Shown here piece after piece: positions 7,309 to 15,838 of a stretch of DNA of 36,563 nt. Each line of letters starts with the position of its first letter. Position 1 is the stretch's first letter. The DNA comes from Candidatus Kerfeldbacteria bacterium (lineage in GTDB: Bacteria; Patescibacteriota; Patescibacteriia; UBA9570). The DNA is taken from the NCBI GenBank assembly GCA_016182495.1, contig JACPGK010000004.1, positions 1-36,563 on the forward strand, given 5' to 3'. A program made the position numbers and the translations under genes. The notes beneath the pieces are model-generated. The model did no database searches. It had not been told where the DNA came from and saw only the letters and a program-made list of their open reading frames with translations.

Positions 7309-8035
7309 TCTTGGCTATTAATTGTTCAACTGACATTGCTTCAGTATATAATCGATCATTCACAAATACCGTGTGGCCATTAATAACACCGACAGTAGTA
7401 CCATAGTAATAATTTTGATCAACCACTGCTTGATACTGGCGACTATTGAGACACTCTTTCATGGTTAACTGATCAGCTCCCAAGCCGGTAGCTAACGTCT
7501 CCCAAGCGGATTGATCGTTACCAGTTGCGGTTGGCAGGGCTTGAATGAATTCCCAAAATAACCCTTGATCGGCCAAACAATGCGCTAGCTGTTGTTTGGT
7601 ACTAGTAGCGCCATTTGGTTGTGTAAAATCTTTCCACACTAGGCTCACTCGATCACCATAGCGAGTTCGCAAGGCTTCTATCTGATCGATATAGTTGGCG
7701 GCGGCTGGATCAGATACATCAGCAAAAAAAATCACAAACACATCAGCGCTCGGTGCTCCCAGCATTGGGTCGGCACTGGATACAAATACTCTGGTTTTAC
7801 GTTCAGCTTCAGCTTGATCAGCTGGTACGGTAGTAATCAGTGGATCATCAAATGGTACGGATTGTTGCAACAAGGCCGCTCCAGAATACACACTGCCAGA
7901 AAATGCTCCTGGAAAAAAACTTTCTAATAACACTGTTGATTTTAAAAACAGTATGGTGGTAAACAAAAAAATAAAGCCCAAAATAGCCACACCAGTGAGC
8001 GCGTAATACTGCATTTTGGAAACTGTTTTGGTCAT
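7280..8035 (-). CDS. Membrane-anchored DsbA/thioredoxin-fold protein lacking the catalytic CxxC
   Basis: A single N-terminal membrane anchor (about residues 11-32) is followed by a DsbA-like domain. The strand normally ending in FxDFxCPYC reads VIFFADVSDPAAANY, so the CPYC motif is replaced by DPAA (109-112). The cis-proline loop, normally GTPTFFING, reads GTTVGVING, so the cis-proline is also lost. The helical insert keeps family features (LAHCLADQGLFWEFIQAL, MKECLNSRQYQAVVDQN). It cannot act as a standard disulfide oxidase and may have become a chaperone or scaffold for the cysteine-rich proteins of this operon (inference). Only C153 and C195 remain. Confidence 0.8.
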   Translation of the reverse strand: MTKTVSKMQYYALTGVAILGFIFLFTTILFLKSTVLLESFFPGAFSGSVYSGAALLQQSVPFDDPLITTVPADQAEAERKTRVFVSSADPMLGAPSADVFVIFFADVSDPAAANYIDQIEALRTRYGDRVSLVWKDFTQPNGATSTKQQLAHCLADQGLFWEFIQALPTATGNDQSAWETLATGLGADQLTMKECLNSRQYQAVVDQNYYYGTTVGVINGHTVFVNDRLYTEAMSVEQLIAKIDEVLATFN

Positions 8036-8037
8036 AA

Positions 8038-9315
8038 TTATAACACGATCCGACGTAACCGACCGGTATTAGCTTCTCGATAGTATAACACATCTTCGTT
8101 ATCAGTCACTAGCAAATCAGTCGGCCCATTCAAATTAGTACCAGCAATGGGATCAGCTGGCGTAGCTAATTTTACAGCGATCCCTTGATGAATATCAATT
8201 TTATAAATATCGTGCGGCACATTATTCAATAAGCTTGGGGCAATGCCTCCGCCAGCGGGTGGATTCACCGGCACAGCGCAATACACCGTACTGCCAACCT
8301 TGTTAAAGGTACATTTATCAACGGAGGTGTTGAGATTCAATGATTTATTATTATCACCAATGGTATCACCATAGGCATCGACAATATGAAGTGTTGAATT
8401 ATAATTATTTTCGGCCGTGTAGGTACTGTACAGCATTTGCCGACCATTGTTTGACCATTGATAATTAAAGCCACGCCCTTCAACAATAAAATCTTTAAAA
8501 TTTTCACCTTTTAAACCAATCGGGATAACTTTTTTAGTGTCGGCATCAATAAATTCACTATAGGCACCAATGGCTTGGCCCGATGGTGACCACTCGGCCA
8601 GTACGCGATCACCGTTTTCGCCTAACGGTTCAATACCTAAAGCGCCACTGCCATCGATATTGGCAGTACCTAACCAACGATCTTGCGGGTTATCGGCCAT
8701 GAACTTAAAGCTAATTTGATCATCCGTTGGGGAAAAATCAAACTCTTGCATATCTTCATGCAAGGTATACTGCTGATCACGTTCAAAATCGTACAAAATA
8801 TTGAAACCATCTTGCAGTTCAAGCACCGCTTTGTTGGCATCGTGTGACCAGGTGGCTTGCTCAACTCCTTTAAACACCGCCTCACCTAATTGTACAACAT
8901 TACCATTGGCATCTATCCGGTAAAACCGCCCGGTAGCCGCATCATAATATTGCACGGTATCACCGTCACCACTCAATACCACATTTTGGGCATCATTATT
9001 ATAAATCACTTGAGCTAAGGTATTGCCACCGTTAGCGGTTTCTGTGAAGGTTGGTAAACCAGCCACATTGTCATTGATCACGCCACGATTGGCATTATTA
9101 ATAATCTCCGGCAATTGATTGACGTTAATCAATTGCCCATTAATGTTGACGGTTGGTTCGGGAAGCAATGGTTTAAAAAATAGCCAAAAAATAATAACGC
9201 CTAAAATAGCGGCCATTAATAAAATACCAGTCGCCAACACAATTCGGCGTTGGGTTTCGGTTAAATCTTCTACCCAAGTGGTGATATTCACAATGACATC
9301 GCGGAGATAATTCAT
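8038..9315 (-). CDS. Membrane-anchored beta-propeller (TolB/PD40-like) protein
   Basis: A cytoplasmic N-terminus of ~25 residues and one membrane helix (VLATGILLMAAILGVIIFWLFF, about 26-47) precede a ~370-residue extracellular domain. That domain is made of repeated strands with the TolB/WD40-like pattern: QATWSHDANKAVLEL, EFDFSPTDDQISFKFM, LAEWSPSGQAIGAYS and YQWSNNGRQMLYSTY. Such propellers are common in CPR T4SS-like loci and probably bind partner proteins or glycans. A TATACT box 5 nt upstream of the ATG suggests an internal leaderless promoter. Confidence 0.75.
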   Translation of the reverse strand: MNYLRDVIVNITTWVEDLTETQRRIVLATGILLMAAILGVIIFWLFFKPLLPEPTVNINGQLINVNQLPEIINNANRGVINDNVAGLPTFTETANGGNTLAQVIYNNDAQNVVLSGDGDTVQYYDAATGRFYRIDANGNVVQLGEAVFKGVEQATWSHDANKAVLELQDGFNILYDFERDQQYTLHEDMQEFDFSPTDDQISFKFMADNPQDRWLGTANIDGSGALGIEPLGENGDRVLAEWSPSGQAIGAYSEFIDADTKKVIPIGLKGENFKDFIVEGRGFNYQWSNNGRQMLYSTYTAENNYNSTLHIVDAYGDTIGDNNKSLNLNTSVDKCTFNKVGSTVYCAVPVNPPAGGGIAPSLLNNVPHDIYKIDIHQGIAVKLATPADPIAGTNLNGPTDLLVTDNEDVLYYREANTGRLRRIVL

Positions 9316-9320
9316 AGGCT

Positions 9321-9326
9321 AGTATA
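9321..9326 (-). promoter_or_regulatory. Possible internal leaderless promoter (-10)
   Basis: TATACT ends 5 nt before the ATG of the beta-propeller gene (9315). The -35 region is weak. It matches the spacing seen at the other suspected leaderless starts in this window. Confidence 0.35.
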
Positions 9327-9327
9327 T

Positions 9328-10239
9328 TTATGGTGCGTAACAAAAAGTATTTATTTTCTGAGAAAAAATACTAAAAATATTATAAGATGCAATATAAGAA
9401 GAAGAAATGGCGTCTCTTGTAGCCAACTGACAATTAAAACCACTACCTTCATAGGCGATGGGGTCAGTGGATCCAGCCGGTTGCCCCAGTTTACAATTCC
9501 AGGCTGCCTCAACACCAGTATTCAATCTCCAATCACTGCCGGCTATTTTTTCTTCACAAAGATCTCCCATTGTTTTATATATAGCAGCCTCCGCTGCCGC
9601 ATACGTAGTACCCCATGTACCATAATCATAATTAGCCGGAATTGACGGTACTTGAGGTAATAGTTTCATACTGTAGTAAGAACATACGCAATCACGCGTG
9701 GCTGTTTCTTTGGTATCAGAACTGCCGATCATAAATTTTTTGTATTTTGCTTCAGTCATGCAATCTTGCACCCATCGACCGCAATCATCAAGCTGGCAGG
9801 ATAACGCGCTGGCTGGTGTAAGTGGATCAGGGTAACAACCACCATCACCGCTTTCGCAGCGATCACCACGGCAATATTCTCCATCAAAAAATCCTAAATG
9901 ACCACAGGCGATATCTGGGCAAGGGATATCTTTTTTATCTTCACCGATACAGATATTATCTTTAAAATTGGCCGCGCTGGTTTTGCCATCATCGAATTTA
10001 TTATTGGAACATTTCGGTAAGTTATAAATACTATCATCGTTCTGCTGAATATCAATTTTAGAAACATCCAAGGTAATATTCACTAGAGTCGGATTAACAA
10101 ACAACAAAATGGTGTACGATAACAAGGCAATAATCAAGCCGGCGAGCGCCGAAGTGATAATTTCTTTAGCGCTGGTAATTTTTTGTTCATTGCCGGCGGC
10201 CGTTACCCACTGCATACCGCCAAACATAATTAACACCAC
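9328..10239 (-). CDS. VirB2-like pilin segment with cysteine-rich extracellular domain; frame-broken
   Basis: The first ~45 residues are identical to those of the pilin-M15 protein (MVLIMFGGMQWVTAAGNE and the second helix). After NPTLVNITLD the protein diverges completely into a ~250-residue tail with about seventeen cysteines (for example CPDIACGH, YCRGDRCESGDGGCYP, DCVCSYY), no peptidase motifs, and C-terminal FCYAP. It appears to be a paralogous pilin carrying a different, disulfide-rich head domain. The GTG start at 10239 is artificial: the real N-terminus with signal peptide lies in another frame at 10230-10406. Confidence 0.75.
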   Translation of the reverse strand: MVLIMFGGMQWVTAAGNEQKITSAKEIITSALAGLIIALLSYTILLFVNPTLVNITLDVSKIDIQQNDDSIYNLPKCSNNKFDDGKTSAANFKDNICIGEDKKDIPCPDIACGHLGFFDGEYCRGDRCESGDGGCYPDPLTPASALSCQLDDCGRWVQDCMTEAKYKKFMIGSSDTKETATRDCVCSYYSMKLLPQVPSIPANYDYGTWGTTYAAAEAAIYKTMGDLCEEKIAGSDWRLNTGVEAAWNCKLGQPAGSTDPIAYEGSGFNCQLATRDAISSSYIASYNIFSIFSQKINTFCYAP

Positions 10240-10243
10240 GGCA
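10103..10243. repeat. 141-bp perfect direct repeat, copy 2
   Basis: Identical to 6969-7109 over its full length. Its upstream edge (10243) coincides with the frame break in the second pilin-like gene. Confidence 0.95.
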
Positions 10244-10406
10244 GGGCGGCATTTTGAATTTTACTCACACCACCAATGGGTTGCTCTAATTGATAGGCAA
10301 TTTGTTCAACGTAACCAGAATTTTGAGCTTGGGCCGATGGAACTAGTACAAAAATAAAAAAAGCCAGAAAAAGAAGGCATGTTCTGCTGAATGATCGCCA
10401 GTTCAT
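10230..10406 (-). CDS. Signal-peptide N-terminus of the second pilin-like protein (separated by frame break)
   Basis: A 58-residue ORF starting at the ATG 10404-10406: MNWRSFSRT, then a hydrophobic core (CLLFLAFFIFVLV) with a likely cleavage after PSAQA. It continues YQLEQPIGG, parallel to YSLEQPIGG in the other copy, and ends LPWC-TAA. As in copy 1, the pilin sequence resumes in the -1 frame at this point and the first membrane helix is missing. No Shine-Dalgarno sequence is visible. Confidence 0.7.
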   Translation of the reverse strand: MNWRSFSRTCLLFLAFFIFVLVPSAQAQNSGYVEQIAYQLEQPIGGVSKIQNAALPWC

Positions 10407-10445
10407 GATGGCATGATAACAAAATTAAACGAAAAATTCAAGGTG

Positions 10446-11039
10446 CTACAACCACTTCACCATATCTACCTTCCAAGCCTCGGCCACTTTTTTTAACTGC
10501 AAGCGAGCAGTTTGATTAAAATAGGTCGAGGGAGCAAGCCCTTTAGTTTCGGTACGGCGCGTAGATACTTCAACCGTGGCACCAGTGGCTCCAGCGCTAT
10601 AATCGGTAATAGTAGCGGTCACCGCTTGGGTGGTAATACTGTAAAATTCCTTATTGGTATCAGCCTTATTTTCAAGCTTGGCGCTGGTTTGCTGCAACGC
10701 TTCAGTCATAAATGATCGCAGTGCTTGCAAATTTTCGTGATTACTATCGGAAGAAAAAGACCCATAGCGCTCAATAAAACTATTAGCAATACTGATAATA
10801 CTGCTGCGATCATCTGGCGCTACCGCCGAATCGGCCACCGGGTTAGTGGTAGTGGCATTAGTGGCTGTTTCACCGGCAGTTGTGGTGGTGGTAACGGTAG
10901 TGCTGACTTGATTGGTTGGATTGGTATCAGTAGTATCGGTTGATGACTGCTGACGTAGTAACACTACTGATACAATAATACTAGCGATCAATAACACTCC
11001 GGCGACACTGGCTAATAGCATTAAATTTCTTGTATTCAT
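10446..11039 (-). CDS. Membrane-anchored NTF2-like protein (VirB8-like position)
   Basis: The 197-residue product has one N-terminal membrane helix (about 7-28), a Thr-rich linker (about 33-70) and a C-terminal domain of ~120 residues. The domain starts ISIANSFIERYGSFSSDSNHENL and ends in strands RLQLKKVAEAWKVDMVKWL. The helix-then-curved-sheet pattern resembles NTF2-like/VirB8-type folds, and similar proteins sit beside virB4 in other CPR T4SS loci. In conjugation systems VirB8 is a periplasmic assembly factor; an analogous role here is inferred. It lies 8 nt downstream of virB4. Confidence 0.7.
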   Translation of the reverse strand: MNTRNLMLLASVAGVLLIASIIVSVVLLRQQSSTDTTDTNPTNQVSTTVTTTTTAGETATNATTTNPVADSAVAPDDRSSIISIANSFIERYGSFSSDSNHENLQALRSFMTEALQQTSAKLENKADTNKEFYSITTQAVTATITDYSAGATGATVEVSTRRTETKGLAPSTYFNQTARLQLKKVAEAWKVDMVKWL

Positions 11040-11047
11040 GGTATGAA

Positions 11048-12949
11048 TTATTTCATCTCTTCGGCAAACTCTTTCTTGGATTCCTCAATTTCTAACAACT
11101 GTTTAGGATCGGATGTAACAATTTGATCTTCTGTGTACGATGCTACCACTTTAATGGCGGCGTGTCGAGCACCGGCAAAAAAAATACCTTCACCAACATT
11201 GCCTTCTAGCAATAAATATTTCTCGCCATCGGTTAATAAAAATGTTTTTTGGATGTTATCAATGGCCGCCGGCGATTGTTTGAGTAAAATCTGCAAAGAA
11301 GAATTGGTCACAATGGCCCGGCCATAGGGTGATAACAAAAAGTCATTGACATCTTGGGTAATCGTAGTAACGCCTAAATAGTATTTACGACAACGCTTGA
11401 CTAGAGCAAAAATAAACTTGGCGGAATCTTCATTTTGCATTAACCACCAGGCTTCATCAATCACCAAAATACGTTTTTTTAATTGCGACCGTACTACGTT
11501 CCAAATGTAATTGACAATCATGTACACCCCAATGGGGCGTAATTCATCTTCTAAATCACGCACCGAAAACACCACTAACTGATTATTCAAATCGATATTA
11601 GTTAGGCTGGAAAATAATCCGGCAAAGGTGCCTTCGGTATATTTTTTTAAACGTAACACTAAATCTTTACTGCCTTCAAAGCCTTCTAAAATATCTTGAA
11701 AATCTTTCATCACCGGCGGTTCAATGGTGGATAAATCGGCCTCGGCGGTAATATCTTTTTTGGCGTAGGTTTCAATTAAGGCGCGATCAATAATAGAATC
11801 TTCCGCCGGGGTAATATTACCCAACATGATACGTAATAACCCTTTAATGGTAATCACCGCCGATCGAATGATATCAGCCGGACGATCGGCCCCACCCACG
11901 GCGCGCGGTAAATCGAACGGATTAATTTTGACTTCGGAGTTTAACGATATATTTAAAAATGTTCCGCCAACCGAATCGGATAAATATTTATATTCATTTT
12001 CCGGATCAATAATAATCACATCCGTACCCATCATTAAACTGCGCAACACTTCTAATTTAATAGTATAGCTTTTTCCGGCACCCGAAGTAGCGAACACTAC
12101 CGAATTGGCATTTTGCAATTTGAAACGATCGAATAGTATTAAACTGTTATTATGACGATTAATACCGTACAAAATACCGTTATCACTGGTGAGTTCAGCC
12201 GAAATAAACGGAAACGACGAAGCACAAGGGGACGAATTCATGTTGAAATAAATTTGCAACTCATCGTTGGCTAATGGCAGGGTAGAACTAAAACCTTGTT
12301 CCGCTTGGTAAAATACCCGTTTTGCCACCACTAATTTAGAACCAAACTCGGAATCTAACTTTTCCATTAAATCCTCTAACTGTTTTTCGGTATCGGCGTA
12401 CACACTCACGTACAAGGCGTATTGAAAAAATTTCTCGGTGCCTTGCGTTAAGCTATCGCGTAAACCTTCAATATCCTTCAAAGCGGTTTCTTTGATGGGG
12501 TCGCGCGGGGCGCCTTTTTCGGCATCAGAAATTAATTCGGCCTCAAGCGAACCAACTTTCTTCTTGAGCTGTTTTAAAATAATATCCGATCGCACTGGAT
12601 AAAAATACATGGCGATATCAAGCGATAAATTCATCATCACCAACGGCGCGAACCAACCAACCGCAATGTAGCGCGGATAGGTTACCACAAACATCGTTGA
12701 AACAAACCGACCACCTAAATCAATATGACGCGGCCGCACTCGTAAAGCCGCCGGCGCGATTAAATCGAGTACCGAGCGCACCCCTAATTCGTAGGCTTTG
12801 GCCGCTTCGAGCAATTCACGGGCCTGGTACTGCTCGGATTGTTTTTGTTGCTTAGCCAAGGTTAACTGTTCCTTGGTTCTGGGTTTCAAGGCGGCGGTCA
12901 CTGGTATGGTTTTGCCATCACGCTGGGCAGCGCGTTTAAAATCAATCAT
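11048..12949 (-). CDS. virB4: VirB4/TraC-type T4SS ATPase, C-terminal piece
   Basis: The 633-residue product contains the ATPase core. Walker A is TSGAGKS (288-294), preceded by the VirB4-like VVFA strand. Then come TDVIIIDPENEYKYL and the Walker B RILVIDEAWWLMQN, then GVTTITQDVNDFL and SSLQILLKQSP. The N-terminal ~120 residues include RPRHIDLGGRFVSTMFVVTYPRYIAVGWF, the usual start of the VirB4 central region in CPR. VirB4 energises pilus assembly and substrate transfer at the inner face of the membrane. It overlaps the N-terminal piece by four bases (ATGA), so the two are probably translationally coupled and act as one enzyme. Confidence 0.93.
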   Translation of the reverse strand: MIDFKRAAQRDGKTIPVTAALKPRTKEQLTLAKQQKQSEQYQARELLEAAKAYELGVRSVLDLIAPAALRVRPRHIDLGGRFVSTMFVVTYPRYIAVGWFAPLVMMNLSLDIAMYFYPVRSDIILKQLKKKVGSLEAELISDAEKGAPRDPIKETALKDIEGLRDSLTQGTEKFFQYALYVSVYADTEKQLEDLMEKLDSEFGSKLVVAKRVFYQAEQGFSSTLPLANDELQIYFNMNSSPCASSFPFISAELTSDNGILYGINRHNNSLILFDRFKLQNANSVVFATSGAGKSYTIKLEVLRSLMMGTDVIIIDPENEYKYLSDSVGGTFLNISLNSEVKINPFDLPRAVGGADRPADIIRSAVITIKGLLRIMLGNITPAEDSIIDRALIETYAKKDITAEADLSTIEPPVMKDFQDILEGFEGSKDLVLRLKKYTEGTFAGLFSSLTNIDLNNQLVVFSVRDLEDELRPIGVYMIVNYIWNVVRSQLKKRILVIDEAWWLMQNEDSAKFIFALVKRCRKYYLGVTTITQDVNDFLLSPYGRAIVTNSSLQILLKQSPAAIDNIQKTFLLTDGEKYLLLEGNVGEGIFFAGARHAAIKVVASYTEDQIVTSDPKQLLEIEESKKEFAEEMK

Positions 12950-13638
12950 GATGGTAAGGTACTACTATCAACCCGTAACTTAGCTAAATCTGGCAACTGT
13001 TTATTACTGCCACGAGTGGGATTATACATTTGATAGTACAGTTCAATTAAACTTTGGGTGTCGAGCTGTGATACCTTTAAGCCAATCGAGCTTAATCCTC
13101 CCGCGGCAATACTCATCCGACGATCTAACTCTTTTTTATATTTCGCAAACTTGGCATCAGCTAAGCGAATAATGCGGCTTGGAAACACCACTTCTTGGAT
13201 GCGGGTGAAAAAATTTTTACGCTTTTTTGAAAAGGGCGAGTACGGTACCACTACATAAAACTTTTTTTCCATAATTTCGGCTAAGGTGACCAACTCTTCA
13301 ATATATTGACGATATTCTTGCGTTTGCACTTTGAGCAGTTCGTTAGGTTGATTTTTGGCAAGCGTATTCAAATCTTCTAAATATGGCCTGATATCCAGCT
13401 TACGGGATTGAATGACAATTTGTAATTCAAAATCAATCGAGTTTAAAAATCCCACGTAACCTTGAATAATAGCGTGCTGTTCATCTTCACTTTTCAAGGC
13501 AAAATTAATCGAGGATACATCTAACACTGCGCGCAAGGTACCATCTTTTAAAATAACGGTATCCTGCTTCACCTCCGCAATATACACACTATGCTGGGTA
13601 GATGGTTTTTTAGATTTAGCTGGGGCTGTTTTTGGCAT
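12946..13638 (-). CDS. VirB4/TraC N-terminal domain protein (split VirB4)
   Basis: The 230-residue product starts with a Lys/Pro-rich tail and then shows the TraC/VirB4 N-terminal pattern: VYIAEVKQDTVILKDGTLRAVLDV, NFALKSEDEQHAIIQGYVGFLNS, FELQIVIQSRKLDI, and KKFYVVVPYSPF. It has no ATP-binding motif. In CPR genomes this domain is usually encoded separately, just upstream of the ATPase piece, as here. It would contact the membrane complex (PrgI/VirB3-like, VirB6-like). It starts 1 nt after the prgI stop. Confidence 0.85.
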   Translation of the reverse strand: MPKTAPAKSKKPSTQHSVYIAEVKQDTVILKDGTLRAVLDVSSINFALKSEDEQHAIIQGYVGFLNSIDFELQIVIQSRKLDIRPYLEDLNTLAKNQPNELLKVQTQEYRQYIEELVTLAEIMEKKFYVVVPYSPFSKKRKNFFTRIQEVVFPSRIIRLADAKFAKYKKELDRRMSIAAGGLSSIGLKVSQLDTQSLIELYYQMYNPTRGSNKQLPDLAKLRVDSSTLPS

Positions 13639-13639
13639 G

Positions 13640-14086
13640 TTATGTTTGATCGGCCTGTGCGGGGCTGTATTTACCGGCGGTATCCATAATTAAAGATAAT
13701 TCAGCCAGCTGCGACTGCGATACTTCTGGTTTGGGTGTAAACTGATCGTTATCTTTATGATCTTTCTTGCGATCTTTACGCGACAGTTTGGTGATTACTT
13801 GATGCACCGGATCGCGCCGCCAAATACTTAAGTGCGGCCGCTTTAAGGTTTGAATTAAACTCAAGGCAAACAAATGAAACGGCTGACTATTTACTTTGGC
13901 AAAGGCAAAGGTGCCGCCTAAAGTTAACGTGAATACTCCCAAAACAGCAAAAATAACAAAACTAAAAATTTCATAGAGCAAAAAAATCAACCCAGCGGTC
14001 ACCAATAAAATTAAAAATTGCCGCACCGAAATTGGACCAATCACTTTTGATTCAACTTCAATAAATTGCGGGACAACAAATTGCAT
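13640..14086 (-). CDS. PrgI-family protein (VirB3-like T4SS membrane component)
   Basis: The N-terminus MQFVVPQFIEVESKVIGPIS is the PrgI signature, followed by RQFLILLVTAGLIFLLYEIF and a second helix, FVIFAVLGVFTLTLGGTFAFA. Then comes the conserved short motif PFHLFALSLIQTLKRPHLSIW. The tail (about 95-148) is polar and charged, probably cytoplasmic. PrgI proteins occupy the VirB3 position and bind VirB4, whose gene follows immediately. Confidence 0.88.
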   Translation of the reverse strand: MQFVVPQFIEVESKVIGPISVRQFLILLVTAGLIFLLYEIFSFVIFAVLGVFTLTLGGTFAFAKVNSQPFHLFALSLIQTLKRPHLSIWRRDPVHQVITKLSRKDRKKDHKDNDQFTPKPEVSQSQLAELSLIMDTAGKYSPAQADQT

Positions 14087-14092
14087 GGTGCT

Positions 14093-15832
14093 TTAAAAAC
14101 GTAAAGTTCTATTTAAGTCAGCCATGGCATTAAATTCGGCTAAAGTTAACGTAGGCGCGCCTTGATGTTGTAGCTCGGCGATAACATCGGCCACCGACTG
14201 GCCAGTAGCAATGGAGCGGTTACCAATATCAAGGTACAACAAATTGAGGGGTGATTCTCGAAAGGCCTTAATGCCATCGGCTTGCTGAATGATTGATTCT
14301 TCGCCCAGTAATTCAATTTTATCACGCAGTTTGGTAGCAGCCGCGGCTGGATCAGGCGATAACCGACGAAACTCAATAACGTCCATAGCGCGCAGTTCAT
14401 CAATGGGGCCCATAATCATGGTTTGATGCAGCTTAACATCATCGACTAGAGCTTTTTTAACCATGCGAGAACGGCGCAATTTTGGTAAAAAAGATCGTTT
14501 TGGTATGGCCGGTGGTGTGGCTACATTGGCTGGTAACGTTACTTCAGCGGCTGGTTGTTTGGTGAGCACAGCTGGGATAGCCGGTGGCGTTACTACCGGG
14601 GCAACTGCCGCCTTATGGCGAATCGGTCCACCTTTAATGGCAGCCACGATGGCCTCGATTTGGTTGAGGGGATACTGCAGTTCCACCAGATATTGGCGAA
14701 ACTCCATCACATCCCGTAACCCGCGTAACACCGATATCAACAGATCGGTAAATTTTTTCTCCAATTCTGGGGTAGCAAAAGTAAGCTGTAATTGCTGTTT
14801 TAGATTACTAGCGTGTTGATTGTAATTAACGATTGTGGTTTGTAATGGCACCGATTGCACGGCCAGTTGAGTAACAGTTTGAGCATCTTGATCGGTAAAA
14901 TGGTCAGGGCCGGCGGTATCGGCCAAATCTGGCCCGGGCAAATTGGTTAACGGCCCCTTTGGTACCACCGCCGCCACCGGGCCACGCCCCATTAAGTGCT
15001 GAATATCTTCCTCACTAAAACTGCCGGTTTCGAGTAATAATTGCTTATAATTTTTCACAGATTCATGAAATTCGTTAATTTTCTTTTGATCGTATAATTC
15101 TAACTGTCCATATTTTATCACACCTTGGTCGGTGGCGTCTTCATAGGGTATTGTTTCTTCTACGCCCGATTCTCTCCAGGAAGAAATTTTCAGTTGTTCA
15201 TACACTTTAAATAGTATGGTCAATCGATGCTGTTCAGCGCTTGATAATTTCAGGGCATTATCATTTTTACGAAAAAAATTATTTTGGCGTAATACTGAAA
15301 ACTTCGGCCCCATGTACTCAATGTATTCGGCTAACCAATGACGCGTGGTTGGGCGAGTTTCACGTAAACCGCGAAAAAATTTAGCGCTGGTAATCACTTC
15401 ATCGTTATTCGATAACGCCTCAACCAATTGTTTTTTAAAGGCATCTCGTTCTTCAAAAATACGAATGTCGACTAATTTTTCACGCAGCCGTTCGGTAATA
15501 ATAAATTCAAACACTGTGAGATCACCTTCGTTATCCAGATCATAATGTTCCTGCAACGTCATCAGCTCGGTGAGGTGCTGTTGAAATAAATCCAACACCA
15601 TCGGATTTTCCAGCACCGGTAAAGCCACCCAGCGGCTTTCAATTAAACGCCGATCAATTTCTTTGGCCTGTTCGGGAAAATCAACCCGAAATGATGGCTG
15701 GTTGGCAAACCAGGCTTGAAACCACCGATCAGTATCAAGAATGTTAGCTCGGTCGGCAAATACAATATTATTCTGCAAAAACTGCAAACTATCTTGATAA
15801 ACTTCAGGCTTGGTTAAATCGATATTCACCAT
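14093..15832 (-). CDS. Unknown 579-residue cytoplasmic helical protein of the T4SS locus
   Basis: No recognised family. There is no signal peptide or membrane segment. An N-terminal helical region of ~290 residues is rich in acidic and aromatic residues. A Pro/Ala linker (about 395-445, AVAPVVTPPAIPAV type) follows, then a basic patch (PKLRRSRMVKK) and a C-terminal ~110-residue helical domain. Sitting between virB6-like and prgI genes with 6-nt gaps on each side, it is probably a cytoplasmic partner of the membrane complex. That is inference from position only. Confidence 0.75.
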   Translation of the reverse strand: MVNIDLTKPEVYQDSLQFLQNNIVFADRANILDTDRWFQAWFANQPSFRVDFPEQAKEIDRRLIESRWVALPVLENPMVLDLFQQHLTELMTLQEHYDLDNEGDLTVFEFIITERLREKLVDIRIFEERDAFKKQLVEALSNNDEVITSAKFFRGLRETRPTTRHWLAEYIEYMGPKFSVLRQNNFFRKNDNALKLSSAEQHRLTILFKVYEQLKISSWRESGVEETIPYEDATDQGVIKYGQLELYDQKKINEFHESVKNYKQLLLETGSFSEEDIQHLMGRGPVAAVVPKGPLTNLPGPDLADTAGPDHFTDQDAQTVTQLAVQSVPLQTTIVNYNQHASNLKQQLQLTFATPELEKKFTDLLISVLRGLRDVMEFRQYLVELQYPLNQIEAIVAAIKGGPIRHKAAVAPVVTPPAIPAVLTKQPAAEVTLPANVATPPAIPKRSFLPKLRRSRMVKKALVDDVKLHQTMIMGPIDELRAMDVIEFRRLSPDPAAAATKLRDKIELLGEESIIQQADGIKAFRESPLNLLYLDIGNRSIATGQSVADVIAELQHQGAPTLTLAEFNAMADLNRTLRF

Positions 15833-15838
15833 ACTGGT

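Noticed and set aside
12946-12949. Frameshift in virB4
   Set aside because: The ATGA overlap, the complete domains on both sides and the known separate coding of these domains in CPR argue for two real genes.
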